Shown here: one piece after another, positions 51,714 through 60,308 of the stretch
Numbering within the stretch: position 1 is the first letter of the stretch
How the letters are laid out: each line of letters starts with the position of its first letter
Position numbers and translations under genes: made by a program
Assembly (NCBI GenBank): GCA_036387415.1
Contig: DASVTU010000018.1
Span: 186,001-250,000, forward strand
Length of the DNA stretch: 64,000 nucleotides
Direction: 5' to 3'
DNA from: DASVTU01 sp036387415
Lineage (GTDB): Bacteria > Acidobacteriota > Blastocatellia > Pyrinomonadales > Pyrinomonadaceae
The notes under the pieces: model-generated
The model's input: the letters and a program-made list of their open reading frames with translations, nothing else
What the model was told of the DNA's origin: nothing
Databases searched by the model: none

Positions 51714-51880
51714 TCGATTGCGGAATGCGGATTCTTAAGAACAAGAAGTCAGAGTCAGAAGTCAGAATAAAACTATCGGCGATGCGCTCGCGCTCGTTTT
51801 TTCCGACTCCTGGATTCCGACTCCGACTTCTTATTCTTGAATCCGCATTCCGCATTCCGCATTCCGCAATTGAATCGCAT
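51714..51880. repeat. Word-repeat hairpin R (two nested words)
   Basis: The outer word is GCGGAAT: left GATTGCGGAATGCGGATTC, right GAATCCGCATTCCGCATTCC then GCATTCCGCAATTG. The inner word is AGTCAGA: left AAGAAGTCAGAGTCAGAAGT, right GACTCCTGGATTCCGACTCC then GACTTCTT. Both pair in register, so one hairpin has two different word arrays in its stem. It separates convergent genes, and the last 12 sense codons of rsmA lie in it. Confidence 0.85.
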
Positions 51881-52685
51881 GTGCGAGTCGTCCCCACTCG
51901 ATGAGGAGCAGGGTTTCGGCGCGTCGCTGCGGTTCAATCTCCGCCGCTTCGAGTATCTGCTGGACGCCTCCGGCGCGTTCTATGTCTTGCCGCAACGTGT
52001 CGGGCGCGGCACGAAGGTTATTGAAGATTGTCTTGCGTCGTTGCGCGAAACACGCGCTCACCACTCGCCACAGCAAAGCCTCGTCCGCCACCGCGACCGC
52101 CGTCTGCTCGCGCACGCGCAGACGCGCCACCGTACTCCAAACTTTCGGCACCGGACGAAACGCACCCGGCGCGACATCAAACAGGGCTTCCGCTTCGCAG
52201 TAAGCCTCGACCAGCACGGAGAGATAACCGCGTTCGCTCGAACCCGCAGGCGCGGTTATCCGCTCCACGACTTCGCGTTGCAGCATCAAAATCAACTCCG
52301 TCAGGCAGCCGCGTTGTTCGATGAGTCTTTGCAGAATGGCGGTTGAAATGTTGTAAGGAAGATTGGCGACCACGCGTGCGCGGCTCTCCGGCGCGATGAG
52401 CGCGCAGAAATTCAACACCAGCGCATCCGCTTCCACAATCTCGAACCTGTCGCCCGCGTCCTCAAAATGCTCGCGCAAAAACGGGACGAGTTCACGGTCG
52501 AATTCAATCGCGACGACGCGACCCGCGCCCTCCAACAGCCTCGAAGTAAGCGCCCCACGCCCCGCGCCAATCTCAATTATCGTCTCGCCCGCGCGCGGCC
52601 TGACCTCGCTCACGATGCGCTCCACCACCCGCTCGTCAACGAGAAAATTTTGACCAAAACGCTTTTTCGCGCGCGGGAGATGCAT
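51831..52685 (-). CDS. rsmA: 16S rRNA dimethyladenosine transferase
   Basis: Dimethylates two adjacent adenosines near the 3' end of 16S rRNA with SAM. 284 aa. Motifs: KKRFGQNFLVDERVVERIV, IIEIGAGRGALTSRLLE, VANLPYNISTAIL, and the C-terminal helical domain. The final residues (LRNAECGMRIQE) are encoded by repeat R and are not family sequence, so the natural end has been extended by the repeat. Confidence 0.95.
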   Translation of the reverse strand: MHLPRAKKRFGQNFLVDERVVERIVSEVRPRAGETIIEIGAGRGALTSRLLEGAGRVVAIEFDRELVPFLREHFEDAGDRFEIVEADALVLNFCALIAPESRARVVANLPYNISTAILQRLIEQRGCLTELILMLQREVVERITAPAGSSERGYLSVLVEAYCEAEALFDVAPGAFRPVPKVWSTVARLRVREQTAVAVADEALLWRVVSACFAQRRKTIFNNLRAAPDTLRQDIERAGGVQQILEAAEIEPQRRAETLLLIEWGRLAHAIQLRNAECGMRIQE

Positions 52686-52687
52686 AA

Positions 52688-52759
52688 AAACAGAGGTCAG
52701 AAGGTTAGAGGTCGGAAAGCATCTGGGTTTAACTGACCTCTAACCTCTGACCTCTCTCA
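52688..52759. repeat. Word-repeat hairpin S (GAGGTCA word)
   Basis: Left arm AGAGGTCAGAAGGTTAGAGG; right arm AACTGACCTCTAACCTCTGA then CCTCTCTC. It begins next to the rsmA start codon and includes the last codons and TAG stop of ribD, which end REVRG. Same word as H and Q. Confidence 0.85.
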
Positions 52760-53900
52760 CTTGAGGGTAGCCGGTGATTTCTATGTCGTCGCCGTGTGGT
52801 GTGATTTCAGTGTCGCGGAGTCGGATTGCATCGGCGATGTTGGCCGCGCCCGTGCCGCCGACGGCGGGCTTCGCCTCGCATCCACCGATGATGACGGGCG
52901 CGATGAAGAAACTCACCTTGTCAACGAGTCCGGCTTCGAGGAAGCGCGCGGCAACGGTCGCGCCGCCTTCGACGAGCACGCTCTGAATCGAGCGGCGTGC
53001 GAGTTCGCTGAGCACCGCCGCGAGGTCGCGTCCTTCGTGCGGCGTCCTCGCCACTTCGACACCATTCGCCTCAAGCGTCGCCACGCGTTCTTCGTCAACC
53101 TCGTCGGAAGCGAAAACGATGACGGGCGCGTCGCTGCGATGTGCGGTCTGCGCTAACTGCGTCTGCGGCGTCGCGTCGAGCCGCGCATCGAGAACGACGC
53201 GTGTGAGCGGGCGATGTCGCGCTAGTCCGCTGCGGTCGGTCAGGAGTGGATTGTCGGCGCGCACCGTGCCCGCGCCAACCAGAATCGCGTCATACTCATG
53301 TCGCAAACGATGCACGCGCACGCGCGCCGCTTCGCCCGTTATCCAACGCGCGTCGCCCGTGCGTGTGGCGATGCGCCCGTCGAGCGAGCAGGCGAGTTTG
53401 AGATGGATGAAGGGACGCGCGTGTCGAAAAAAGTGGACGTATTTTTCGTTAAGCCGCGTCGCTTCCTCCGACATCAAACCCGTCGAGACTTCGATTCCGG
53501 CTTCGCGCAGACGCGCGAACCCCAATCCCGAAACGAGCGGGTTCGGGTCTTCAATCGGCGCGACGACGCGCGCAATGCCCGCATGAATCAAGGCATCTGT
53601 GCAGGGCGGCGTGCGTCCTGTGTGCGCGTGCGGTTCGAGCGAGACGTAGGCGGTCGCACCCCGCGCGCGGCGTCCGGCCTGTTCGAGCGCGAGCGTCTCC
53701 GCGTGCTTGACGCGCTCGTACAGGTAAAAACCCTCGCCCAAAATCTCACCCTCCGCCGACGCCACGACGCAACCGACGAGCGGACTCGGACTCACCTGCC
53801 CCGTGCCCTCGGCGGCGAGTTCGAGCGCGCGACGCATCATGCGACGGTCAACCTCTGCGGCTTCGGGTTTCGGGTTTCGAGTTTCGAGTTGGGTTTTCAA
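52740..53900 (-). CDS. ribD: Bifunctional riboflavin biosynthesis deaminase/reductase
   Basis: Second and third steps of riboflavin synthesis. 386 aa from a TTG at 53900; an ATG pair at 53837-53840 is a strong alternative that removes the repeat-derived residues LETRNPKPEA. The deaminase domain has VKHAETLALEQA (His66) and LEPHAHTGRTPPCTDAL. The second zinc ligand, normally Cys in PCSH, is His91; Cys100 is kept. The reductase domain follows (VHRLRHEYDAILVGAGTVRA, then SVLVEGGATVAARFLE). It lies 5 nt after ftsY. Confidence 0.93.
   Translation of the reverse strand: MKTQLETRNPKPEAAEVDRRMMRRALELAAEGTGQVSPSPLVGCVVASAEGEILGEGFYLYERVKHAETLALEQAGRRARGATAYVSLEPHAHTGRTPPCTDALIHAGIARVVAPIEDPNPLVSGLGFARLREAGIEVSTGLMSEEATRLNEKYVHFFRHARPFIHLKLACSLDGRIATRTGDARWITGEAARVRVHRLRHEYDAILVGAGTVRADNPLLTDRSGLARHRPLTRVVLDARLDATPQTQLAQTAHRSDAPVIVFASDEVDEERVATLEANGVEVARTPHEGRDLAAVLSELARRSIQSVLVEGGATVAARFLEAGLVDKVSFFIAPVIIGGCEAKPAVGGTGAANIADAIRLRDTEITPHGDDIEITGYPQVREVRG
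53864..53900. repeat. Word array T (TTTCGAG/TTTCGGG), one-armed, in the 5' end of ribD
   Basis: GCTTCGGGTTTCGGGTTTCG followed by AGTTTCGAGTTGGG: four to five heptamers in register. No complementary arm. Same word as O. Confidence 0.6.
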
Positions 53901-53905
53901 ATCGT

Positions 53906-55300
53906 TTATCCGAAGAGGCCGTTGACGTAATGCTCCGGGTTGAAGACAACGAGGTCGTCAACCTTTTCGCCAATGCCCGCATAACGAATCGGCAGGCGCA
54001 GTTCCTTCGCAATGGCGACGGCGATGCCGCCTTTGGCCGTGCCGTCGAGTTTGGTCAGGACGATGCCCGTCACGCCCGCCACTTTCAAAAACTGCCGCGC
54101 CTGTTCGAGTCCGTTCTGCCCCGTTACGGCATCCACGACCAGCAACGTCTCATGCGGCGCGCCATCGACTTCGCGCCCCGCCACGCGTTTCATCTTCTCA
54201 AGTTCGGCCATGAGGTTCGATTTGTTGTGCAGCCTGCCCGCCGTATCGACAATCAACACGTCGGAACCGCGCGCCTTCGCGGCCTTGAGCGCGTCGAAGA
54301 GAACGGCGGCGGGGTCTGTACCGTGCTTCTGCTGGATGAGCGGGACGCCCGTGCGCTCAGCCCAGATGGCGAGTTGGTCGGAAGCGGCGGCGCGGAAAGT
54401 GTCTGCCGCGCAGATTAAAACGTCGTTGCCTTCGGCCTTGATGCGTTGCGCGAGTTTGCCGATGGTCGTGGTTTTGCCGACGCCGTTGACGCCGACCACC
54501 ATGATGACGTAGGGCGCGATGTCTTCCGGCACGCTCGTCTCTGACGCGACGCCTTCGCGCTCCGAGTCCTGAAGAATCAAGAGCAGTTGAGATTTAATCG
54601 ACTGCTTGAGCGCGTCGATGTCGTTAATCTCCTTGCGCGAAACGCCGCGCCGCACCGTTTCCAGAATCTCCAATGTCGTCGGCACGCCGATGTCGGCGGC
54701 AATCAAAGCCTCCTCCAACTCATCCAACAACTCCGCGTCAATCCTCTTGCGTCCCTGAAAAACGGTGTCGATTTTCTCCGACAACGTTTCACGCGTCGCC
54801 GCGATAGCACGCGTGAAACGCGCCGCGAACGCCTGTTCGAGCGCCGCCTCCTCCGCCTGCAACTCCTCCATCGAACGGTCGAGGCCGAGTATCGAAGTGG
54901 TAAACGGCGAACGCGAGGGCACGACTGGTCGCGGCGCAGGCGCGGCGGGTTTCTCCGCCGTCGGTTTCCCTGCGGCGGGCGCGGTCGGCGCAGGCGGTCG
55001 CGGACTCTCGACCACTTCCCTGTCATCCCTGCCCGTCCCGAAAGTCGTCTCGCGCAGAGGTGGCGGAGTCGGCGCGCCGCCCGTCGCGGTCGGTTCAATG
55101 GCGGGCGAGAGGGGCGCGGCTTCGAGCGTCGCCTCGGTCGCAGGGTGGGCGGGAGGTTCCAGACGCGCGCTCACCGCCTCGCGTGTCTCCGTTGGTTCGG
55201 CGGCGCGTTCGTCTTCTTTCTTGACGGCTGGCGTGGCCGACGGTTCGTTCAGACCGAGCGTGATAAAGCGGTCTTCTTTTTTGCGTCTCCAAAATGGCAT
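53906..55300 (-). CDS. ftsY: Signal recognition particle receptor FtsY
   Basis: SRP receptor GTPase for co-translational membrane targeting. 464 aa. An acidic, Pro/Ala-rich A-region (1-150) is followed by the N domain (LEQAFAARFTRAIAATRETL) and the G domain: VVGVNGVGKTTTIGKLA, AADTFRAAASDQLAIW, LIVDTAGRLHNKSNLM, LTKLDGTAKGG and GIGEKVDDL. All GTPase motifs are intact. Confidence 0.96.
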   Translation of the reverse strand: MPFWRRKKEDRFITLGLNEPSATPAVKKEDERAAEPTETREAVSARLEPPAHPATEATLEAAPLSPAIEPTATGGAPTPPPLRETTFGTGRDDREVVESPRPPAPTAPAAGKPTAEKPAAPAPRPVVPSRSPFTTSILGLDRSMEELQAEEAALEQAFAARFTRAIAATRETLSEKIDTVFQGRKRIDAELLDELEEALIAADIGVPTTLEILETVRRGVSRKEINDIDALKQSIKSQLLLILQDSEREGVASETSVPEDIAPYVIMVVGVNGVGKTTTIGKLAQRIKAEGNDVLICAADTFRAAASDQLAIWAERTGVPLIQQKHGTDPAAVLFDALKAAKARGSDVLIVDTAGRLHNKSNLMAELEKMKRVAGREVDGAPHETLLVVDAVTGQNGLEQARQFLKVAGVTGIVLTKLDGTAKGGIAVAIAKELRLPIRYAGIGEKVDDLVVFNPEHYVNGLFG

Positions 55301-55478
55301 GAGCTAGATAACTACCCTTACGAATCAGAATTCGGAATTGAAAGTCGTTGATTATAAACGCAACAGCCGCACCACGACAAAAGCGGTGCGACTGTTTAGT
55401 AAAGAGGATGCGGCTGCTTTAGTAAAGCGGCGGGCGATTCGTGATGCGGATTTTGCTGCGAAACCACCGCCGACAGGC

Positions 55479-57332
55479 TTACCCGACGGGCGCGGGTTCG
55501 GACGGCGTAGAGGGTTGCGTGGGAAGCGTTTTGACGTTGGTGGAATTGGACGCAAGCTCTTTGGCGCGACGCGAGAGACGGACGCGTCCGGGTGTGATTT
55601 GTCCTGATTCGCAGGCTTCGACGAGGGCGGCGACGACCTGTTCGTCGTAGCGTGTGCCGACGAAGTGTTTGATGCGCGCGAGTGCGGCGTCGAACTGCAT
55701 GGCTTTCTGGTAGGGACGGTCGGTGGTCATGGCGTCGAAGGTGTCTGCGACCGAGACGATGCGCGCCTGCAAGGGAATCTCGTCGCCCTTCAAGCCCTGC
55801 GGGTAGCCTTGCCCGTTCATCATTTCGTGATGCATGTACATGCCTGGGAGGAAGTCGCGCATGGCGGGGATTTGCGACATGATTTTGAAGCCCTTCTGCG
55901 GGTGCTGCTTCATCACTTCGTACTCTTCGTCGGTGAGCGCGGCGGGTTTCTTCAGAATCTTATCGTCTATCGCAATCTTGCCGACATCGTGCAAAAGCGC
56001 GCTAATACGCAGCTTTTCAATCTCTTCGTCGGACAAATCGAGACGCTCGGCGATGGCGAGCGAGAAACGCGCGACGCGTTCGGAATGGCCGCGCGTGTAG
56101 GGGTCTTTGCCGTCGATGGCGGCGGCGAGGGCTTTCACTGTGCCAATAAAGAGTTGACGATTTTCATCGGCGGCGCGGCGGAGGTCTTCGATGAACCGTT
56201 CGAGTTGGTCGGTCATCTGGTTGAAGGAGTTGCCGAGTTCGCCGAGTTCGGTGCGACTCCTCACGTCGATGCGTTGCGAGAAGTCGCCGGAGGCGATGCG
56301 GTGCGCGCCCGCCGCCAAATCGAGCACGGGTTGCGCCAGTTTTTTAGCGAGAAAATAACCGAGCAGAAGCACCAGCGAGACGGCCATCAGGCTTATCAGG
56401 AAGACTTGCCGACGCATCTCCGTGACGGAGTGGAGCGCGGCGCGTTCGTCCTGAATGGCGACGACGCCGAGACGCGATTCACGGTCGAGCACAGCGGTCG
56501 CGTAGGCTCCGAGCATGCCGATTTCGCGCCCGTCGCGTTCGACCGTAAACGGCGCGAGCGCCGATTGCACCTGCGTGCTCGTATTCATCCAGTCGCGCAC
56601 GACGCGCAAATCAATCATGGAACGCTCGGAATAGGCGACCACGGCGTCGGGATGCGCGACGGCGCGCCCGTCGCGGTCAACCACGAAGATGACAGGCAAT
56701 CCACGGTCGAGCAGTTCGCGTTCGCTCATGCCCGTCTGCTGCTGGACGGCGCCGAAGACCTCCTGAAACGACACGACGGCGACCACCGCCGCCACGACTT
56801 CCACGCCCTCGCCTCCGCCCATCACGGGCGCGGCGACCGTCAGACCCATCTCCTGACTCGAACGGATAACGTGCGGCCTCCCGATAACCACGCCGCGCTC
56901 GGACATGCGCGCCAGCAGCGCGTCGATACGTTCGTCAACTTCTTGACGCGAAATGACATCGGGCTTGTAAGCGACGTGCGGCACATCGCCGACGGGAAGG
57001 ATGGCTAGCGCAATCAAGTTGGGGTCGTCGAGTACGGCCTTTTGCAGACGCGCGTCGCTCTCGTTCTCCAACAGCGCACGGACGCCTCCCGCCACCTCGA
57101 AAGCACGCGCCAAACCCGTCACCACATCGCGGTAACGCTGCCCGTAAAGCTCTATCTGACGCGCCTTATCTTTAACTAGCTGAGCCTGATAGCGTCCTTC
57201 GACGAGGCGCAGTTGGTCGCCGCTCCGCTCCGACAGGAGCACTCCCGCCACCGCCAGCGGCAGAAGACCGACGACCAGCAGCGTTCCAAGCACGATATAG
57301 AGCAGGCGCACACGTCTGAAGCGTTCGAGCAT
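55479..57332 (-). CDS. Membrane HD-GYP cyclic-di-GMP phosphodiesterase with sensor and HAMP domains
   Basis: 617 aa. An N-terminal transmembrane helix (LYIVLGTLLVVGLLPLAV), a large periplasmic sensor (about 35-310, double-Cache-like), a second transmembrane helix (FLISLMAVSLVLLLGYFLA), a HAMP domain (DVRSRTELGELGNSFNQMTD), then an HD-GYP domain. YTRGHSERVARFSLAIAE, ALLHDVGKIAIDDKIL and HHEMMNGQGYPQGLKGDEIP show all catalytic residues. It likely lowers c-di-GMP in response to a periplasmic signal. The tail after residue 590 is Thr/Pro/Ser-rich. Confidence 0.94.
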   Translation of the reverse strand: MLERFRRVRLLYIVLGTLLVVGLLPLAVAGVLLSERSGDQLRLVEGRYQAQLVKDKARQIELYGQRYRDVVTGLARAFEVAGGVRALLENESDARLQKAVLDDPNLIALAILPVGDVPHVAYKPDVISRQEVDERIDALLARMSERGVVIGRPHVIRSSQEMGLTVAAPVMGGGEGVEVVAAVVAVVSFQEVFGAVQQQTGMSERELLDRGLPVIFVVDRDGRAVAHPDAVVAYSERSMIDLRVVRDWMNTSTQVQSALAPFTVERDGREIGMLGAYATAVLDRESRLGVVAIQDERAALHSVTEMRRQVFLISLMAVSLVLLLGYFLAKKLAQPVLDLAAGAHRIASGDFSQRIDVRSRTELGELGNSFNQMTDQLERFIEDLRRAADENRQLFIGTVKALAAAIDGKDPYTRGHSERVARFSLAIAERLDLSDEEIEKLRISALLHDVGKIAIDDKILKKPAALTDEEYEVMKQHPQKGFKIMSQIPAMRDFLPGMYMHHEMMNGQGYPQGLKGDEIPLQARIVSVADTFDAMTTDRPYQKAMQFDAALARIKHFVGTRYDEQVVAALVEACESGQITPGRVRLSRRAKELASNSTNVKTLPTQPSTPSEPAPVG

Positions 57333-57682
57333 GATAAAAGCGAAGCTAAATGACTGAAAAGGTTAATGTTATCAAGGCGGGCGACGTAAGGATTGAGTCT
57401 GTCGCGACTCCCCTGTGCGAGCCGCACGACCGTCTTGCATAGTAAGTGGTTGAAACACGTCTTGTCAATGGTTTTAACAAACTTTAAGTTGTTGATATTA
57501 AACATCAAATCTCTTATTTAGCGTCGCGCCGTGGGCGGAGGCGTCGGTTTCGTGCGTGGATTGACGTGGGGCGTGGGGCGTTAATTGACAGGAGGTGCAT
57601 AATTTACAGACCGGAGCGGCGCGTGGCGCGTCTAAATTTCCGTGTGCGCGAGAGAGGCTTTGAGGCGGGTGTGGCGTCCGAG
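57333..57682. other. Divergent intergenic region
   Basis: 350 bases between the HD-GYP gene and the ECF sigma gene. An A/T-rich stretch at 57355-57510 holds the short palindrome TTGAT-ATTAAAC-ATCAA (57492-57508). A TTGACA near 57585 with no matching -10 may belong to a promoter of the sigma gene. No word-repeat hairpin and no convincing gene. Confidence 0.4.
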
Positions 57683-58273
57683 ATGACAGGGATGAAAACG
57701 GCGACGAGCGACGAGCAAATCGTGGAACATGCGTTGGCGGGCGACGCGGAGGCTTTCGGCGAAATCGTGCGCCGTTGGGAGCGACCGATTTTCGCGCTCT
57801 CCTACGGCATACTCGGTTCTGCCGAAGACGCGCGCGACGCCACACAGGAGACGTTTCTCGCCGCTTTTCGTAGTCTCAGAGGGTTTCGCGGCGAGGCCAA
57901 AGTCTCTTCGTGGCTGCATCGCATCGCGGTCAACCAGTGCATCACGCGCCAGCGACGCACGCGCGTGCGGCCTGAAACCGCGCTGGAAGAAGGATTTACA
58001 AGCGATGAGGCGACGCATGCGGTCGCGCCACGCCACGGTTCGCCCGCCCGCGCCGCAGAGACGCGTGAGCGCAAGGAAGCGGTGCGGCGAGCGGTCGGGG
58101 CGTTGCCGCCGGAATTGCGCGAAGTTGTTGTGATGAAAGAGTTTGAGGAGTTGACCTTTCAGCAAATCGCCGACACGCTCGACATCCCCTTGAGCACAGT
58201 CAAAAGCCGTCTCTACACGGCGTTGCGGCAGTTACGCCTGCGGCTCGAACAATATGGTTTGGAGGTAGCCTGA
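57683..58273 (+). CDS. ECF-type RNA polymerase sigma factor
   Basis: 197 aa from the ATG at 57683; the frame runs further upstream but the family start MTGMKTATSDEQIVEHALAG is here. Region 2 (FGEIVRRWERPIFALSYGI, then DARDATQETFLAAFRSL), and region 4 (LPPELREVVVMKEFEELTFQ, then IPLSTVKSRLYTALRQLR) are clear. A GATQE-like motif and the anti-sigma gene downstream place it in the RpoE-like ECF group. Confidence 0.93.
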   Translation: MTGMKTATSDEQIVEHALAGDAEAFGEIVRRWERPIFALSYGILGSAEDARDATQETFLAAFRSLRGFRGEAKVSSWLHRIAVNQCITRQRRTRVRPETALEEGFTSDEATHAVAPRHGSPARAAETRERKEAVRRAVGALPPELREVVVMKEFEELTFQQIADTLDIPLSTVKSRLYTALRQLRLRLEQYGLEVA

Positions 58274-58275
58274 CA

Positions 58276-59106
58276 ATGAACGAACAACCACGCGACGCAC
58301 AGACGCACCACGACGATGACACGCGCCCGACGCCGTCCGTCTGCCCGCGCGCCGAAGACCTCGTTGCGTATCTCTACGCCGAAGCGAACGAAACGGAGGC
58401 CGAAAGTTTTGAGCTACATCTGAGCGTCTGCGCCTCTTGCAGCGACGAGTCGGCAGCCTTCGGCGGCGTGCGCGAGAGCATCGGCGCATGGCGTCGAGAA
58501 GCCTTGAGCGTCGCGTCTGCCGTGGCGTTTGAACCGACCACGACCGCGACTAGCGACGCCGTACACGCATTTCACACATCTGCAACGACGGCAACGGTGA
58601 AGCGTTCGGCCTTCGCCGCGTTCCGGGAATTTTTCACGCTCTCGCCCATGTGGTTGCGCGCCGCAAGCGTCGCCGCGATGCTCGCCATTTGCGCGCTCGT
58701 CGTGCACACCTTCGCACGGATGGAAGTGCGTTGGGACTCCAACGGCGTCGCGTTTCAAATGGGCGTGCCCGAACGCGTCGTGAGAGAAGTAGTGAAGGAG
58801 ACGGTCAACGTGCCTGTTTCGGACGGAGTCGCGCAAGCACGGGTCGATGAGTTGGTCGCCGCGCACAGACGCGAACTCGAAGCCCTGCGCGCACAGTTGC
58901 AGAAGCAAGAGACAGACGGAGGTTACGTCGCCGTGAGCGCGCCGGACAAGCGAACGACGACGCGTGCGACATTGACCGAGCGCGGCACATCGACGCGACG
59001 ACCGACAGCAACGCGCACCAAAACTGCGCCCCGCCTCCCGCGCGACGTGGCGGGCAACGACGAAGATTTGCCGCGCCTTTATGACCTTTTGAGTGAAGTC
59101 AACTAA
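58276..59106 (+). CDS. Membrane anti-sigma factor with a zinc-binding domain
   Basis: 276 aa, starts 2 nt after the sigma gene stop. The cytoplasmic ZAS-type domain has HLSVCASC (His48, Cys52, Cys55), which in relatives holds zinc and binds the sigma factor. One transmembrane helix at about 125-147 (AASVAAMLAICALVVHTF). The periplasmic part is a short coiled-coil-like stretch (QARVDELVAAHRRELEALRA) and a basic Thr-rich tail. It probably keeps the ECF factor inactive until envelope stress. Confidence 0.87.
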   Translation: MNEQPRDAQTHHDDDTRPTPSVCPRAEDLVAYLYAEANETEAESFELHLSVCASCSDESAAFGGVRESIGAWRREALSVASAVAFEPTTTATSDAVHAFHTSATTATVKRSAFAAFREFFTLSPMWLRAASVAAMLAICALVVHTFARMEVRWDSNGVAFQMGVPERVVREVVKETVNVPVSDGVAQARVDELVAAHRRELEALRAQLQKQETDGGYVAVSAPDKRTTTRATLTERGTSTRRPTATRTKTAPRLPRDVAGNDEDLPRLYDLLSEVN

Positions 59107-59222
59107 CTTTTGCGCGTGGTTGATTGGGCGTCGCCGTCGGCCTTGCGTGCTTGCATGAGGAGTTTTTGAAACGCGTCTCACGAATTTTTCAAGAGACGAG
59201 GAAGCAAGGGAGGTTCCAGGTA

Positions 59223-59981
59223 ATGAGTCGGACGAATCACAGGTTTATCGCGTCGCGCGTCGCCCTCGCGTTGTCGACGTTGCTTCTCTTCTCTTTTGTC
59301 GCGCCCGCCCGCGGGGAAGAAACGTGGCGCGACGACGCGCGTGCGTCGATGCTCTCGACGCAGGAGCAGGAACCAGACGCGCAGGAACCGGAACAGCAGC
59401 GGCAGACGCGTCCCGACCGCCGCGACGACGGCAAAGGTGAATTGCTGGCGCGGCTTAATCTCTCGCCCGAACAGCGCGAGCAGATTCGCTTGATTCGACA
59501 GCAGACAGACCGTGAAGGCCGCGCCCTCTTGATGAGCATCCGTCAGGCGCGTCGTGCGCTCGACCGCGCGATTTATTTGGAGGATGCCGACGAGAGTGTG
59601 ATTGAGGCGCGCGTGCGCGATTTGTCGGCGGCGCAGGCCAACGCGCTGCGCCTACGCGCCTTTACGGAATTGAAGATTCGCCGCGTGCTCACGTCTGAAC
59701 AACTCGGCATCCTTCGTGAACTTCGTCAGCAAGGCTTCGACAGGCAACGCACAAGAAGGCCGCGCGGCGACCGATTCGAGCGGAGAAACAATCGTCTCCC
59801 ACCACCGTCAAACGTAAACCCATCAAACGTAAACCCATCAAACGTAAACAATACCAACAACGCGAACAATGCCAACCACATGAACGACGCCGACGCTGCC
59901 GGGGAATCGTCCAGCCCCTCTCCCGCATTCACTCCGCGCGGGCGTCGGCGCAACGGCGGATTGCGCCGAGCGCGCCCCTGA
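59223..59981 (+). CDS. Spy/CpxP-like periplasmic protein with repeat tail
   Basis: 253 aa from the ATG at 59223, with GGAGG about 10 nt upstream. Signal peptide (about 1-30, VALALSTLLLFSFVAPARG), an acidic Gln/Glu-rich stretch, then a helical Spy/CpxP (LTXXQ) domain: LLARLNLSPEQREQIRLIRQ and RRVLTSEQLGILRELRQQG. The C-terminal 80 residues are basic and low complexity with three PSNVN units. Spy-like proteins are chaperones or metal and stress sensors; position after the sigma/anti-sigma pair suggests the same envelope response. Confidence 0.83.
   Translation: MSRTNHRFIASRVALALSTLLLFSFVAPARGEETWRDDARASMLSTQEQEPDAQEPEQQRQTRPDRRDDGKGELLARLNLSPEQREQIRLIRQQTDREGRALLMSIRQARRALDRAIYLEDADESVIEARVRDLSAAQANALRLRAFTELKIRRVLTSEQLGILRELRQQGFDRQRTRRPRGDRFERRNNRLPPPSNVNPSNVNPSNVNNTNNANNANHMNDADAAGESSSPSPAFTPRGRRRNGGLRRARP
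59803..59847 (+). repeat. 15-nt tandem repeats in the Spy-like gene
   Basis: Three copies of CCATCAAACGTAAAC (first with one change) encode PSNVN units in a disordered tail. Confidence 0.85.
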
Positions 59982-60308
59982 AAAGTTTTCCGACACAGAT
60001 TGAACCTCCGACACAAGGACGGGCGAACGGGAAGCTGACATCTTCTCCGTCGCCCGTCTCGTATCTTGTGGGTTGACCTCGCGGCGAGGCGTCAAGTGTT
60101 GTGCGCGCGGACATTTACTGCTTGACGCATCAACAGGTTTTTGAGCATCATACCGTATCATCTGTTTACGCTGTTTACATGAAAAGTTTTTCAGACTGGA
60201 TTTGATGGCATTTGTCTTAGTCGTCAGCCTTCAGACACCCAAAAACAACAGAGGCCGTGCCGCACATCCCGGCGTCCGGTCGGAGATGTTTCGTTCACTA
60301 ACTTTCTC
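59982..60308. other. Intergenic region before the mla operon
   Basis: 327 bases. It holds an inverted repeat GACGGGCGA (60018-60026) with TCGCCCGTC (60050-60058), loop 23 nt, without a T tract, which could be a factor-dependent terminator. A direct repeat CTGTTTACGCTGTTTAC lies near 60162. The mlaE promoter is not clear. Confidence 0.4.

Noticed and set aside
51714..51880. CRISPR-like array
   Set aside because: Units are 7 nt without spacers, arms are inverted, and there are no cas genes.
55665..57008. 447-codon plus-strand frame
   Set aside because: Antisense to the HD-GYP gene, whose domains and motifs are complete.
60018..60058. Intrinsic terminator after the Spy-like gene
   Set aside because: Nine-base stem with a 23-nt loop and no T run; mentioned only as a possible factor-dependent site.
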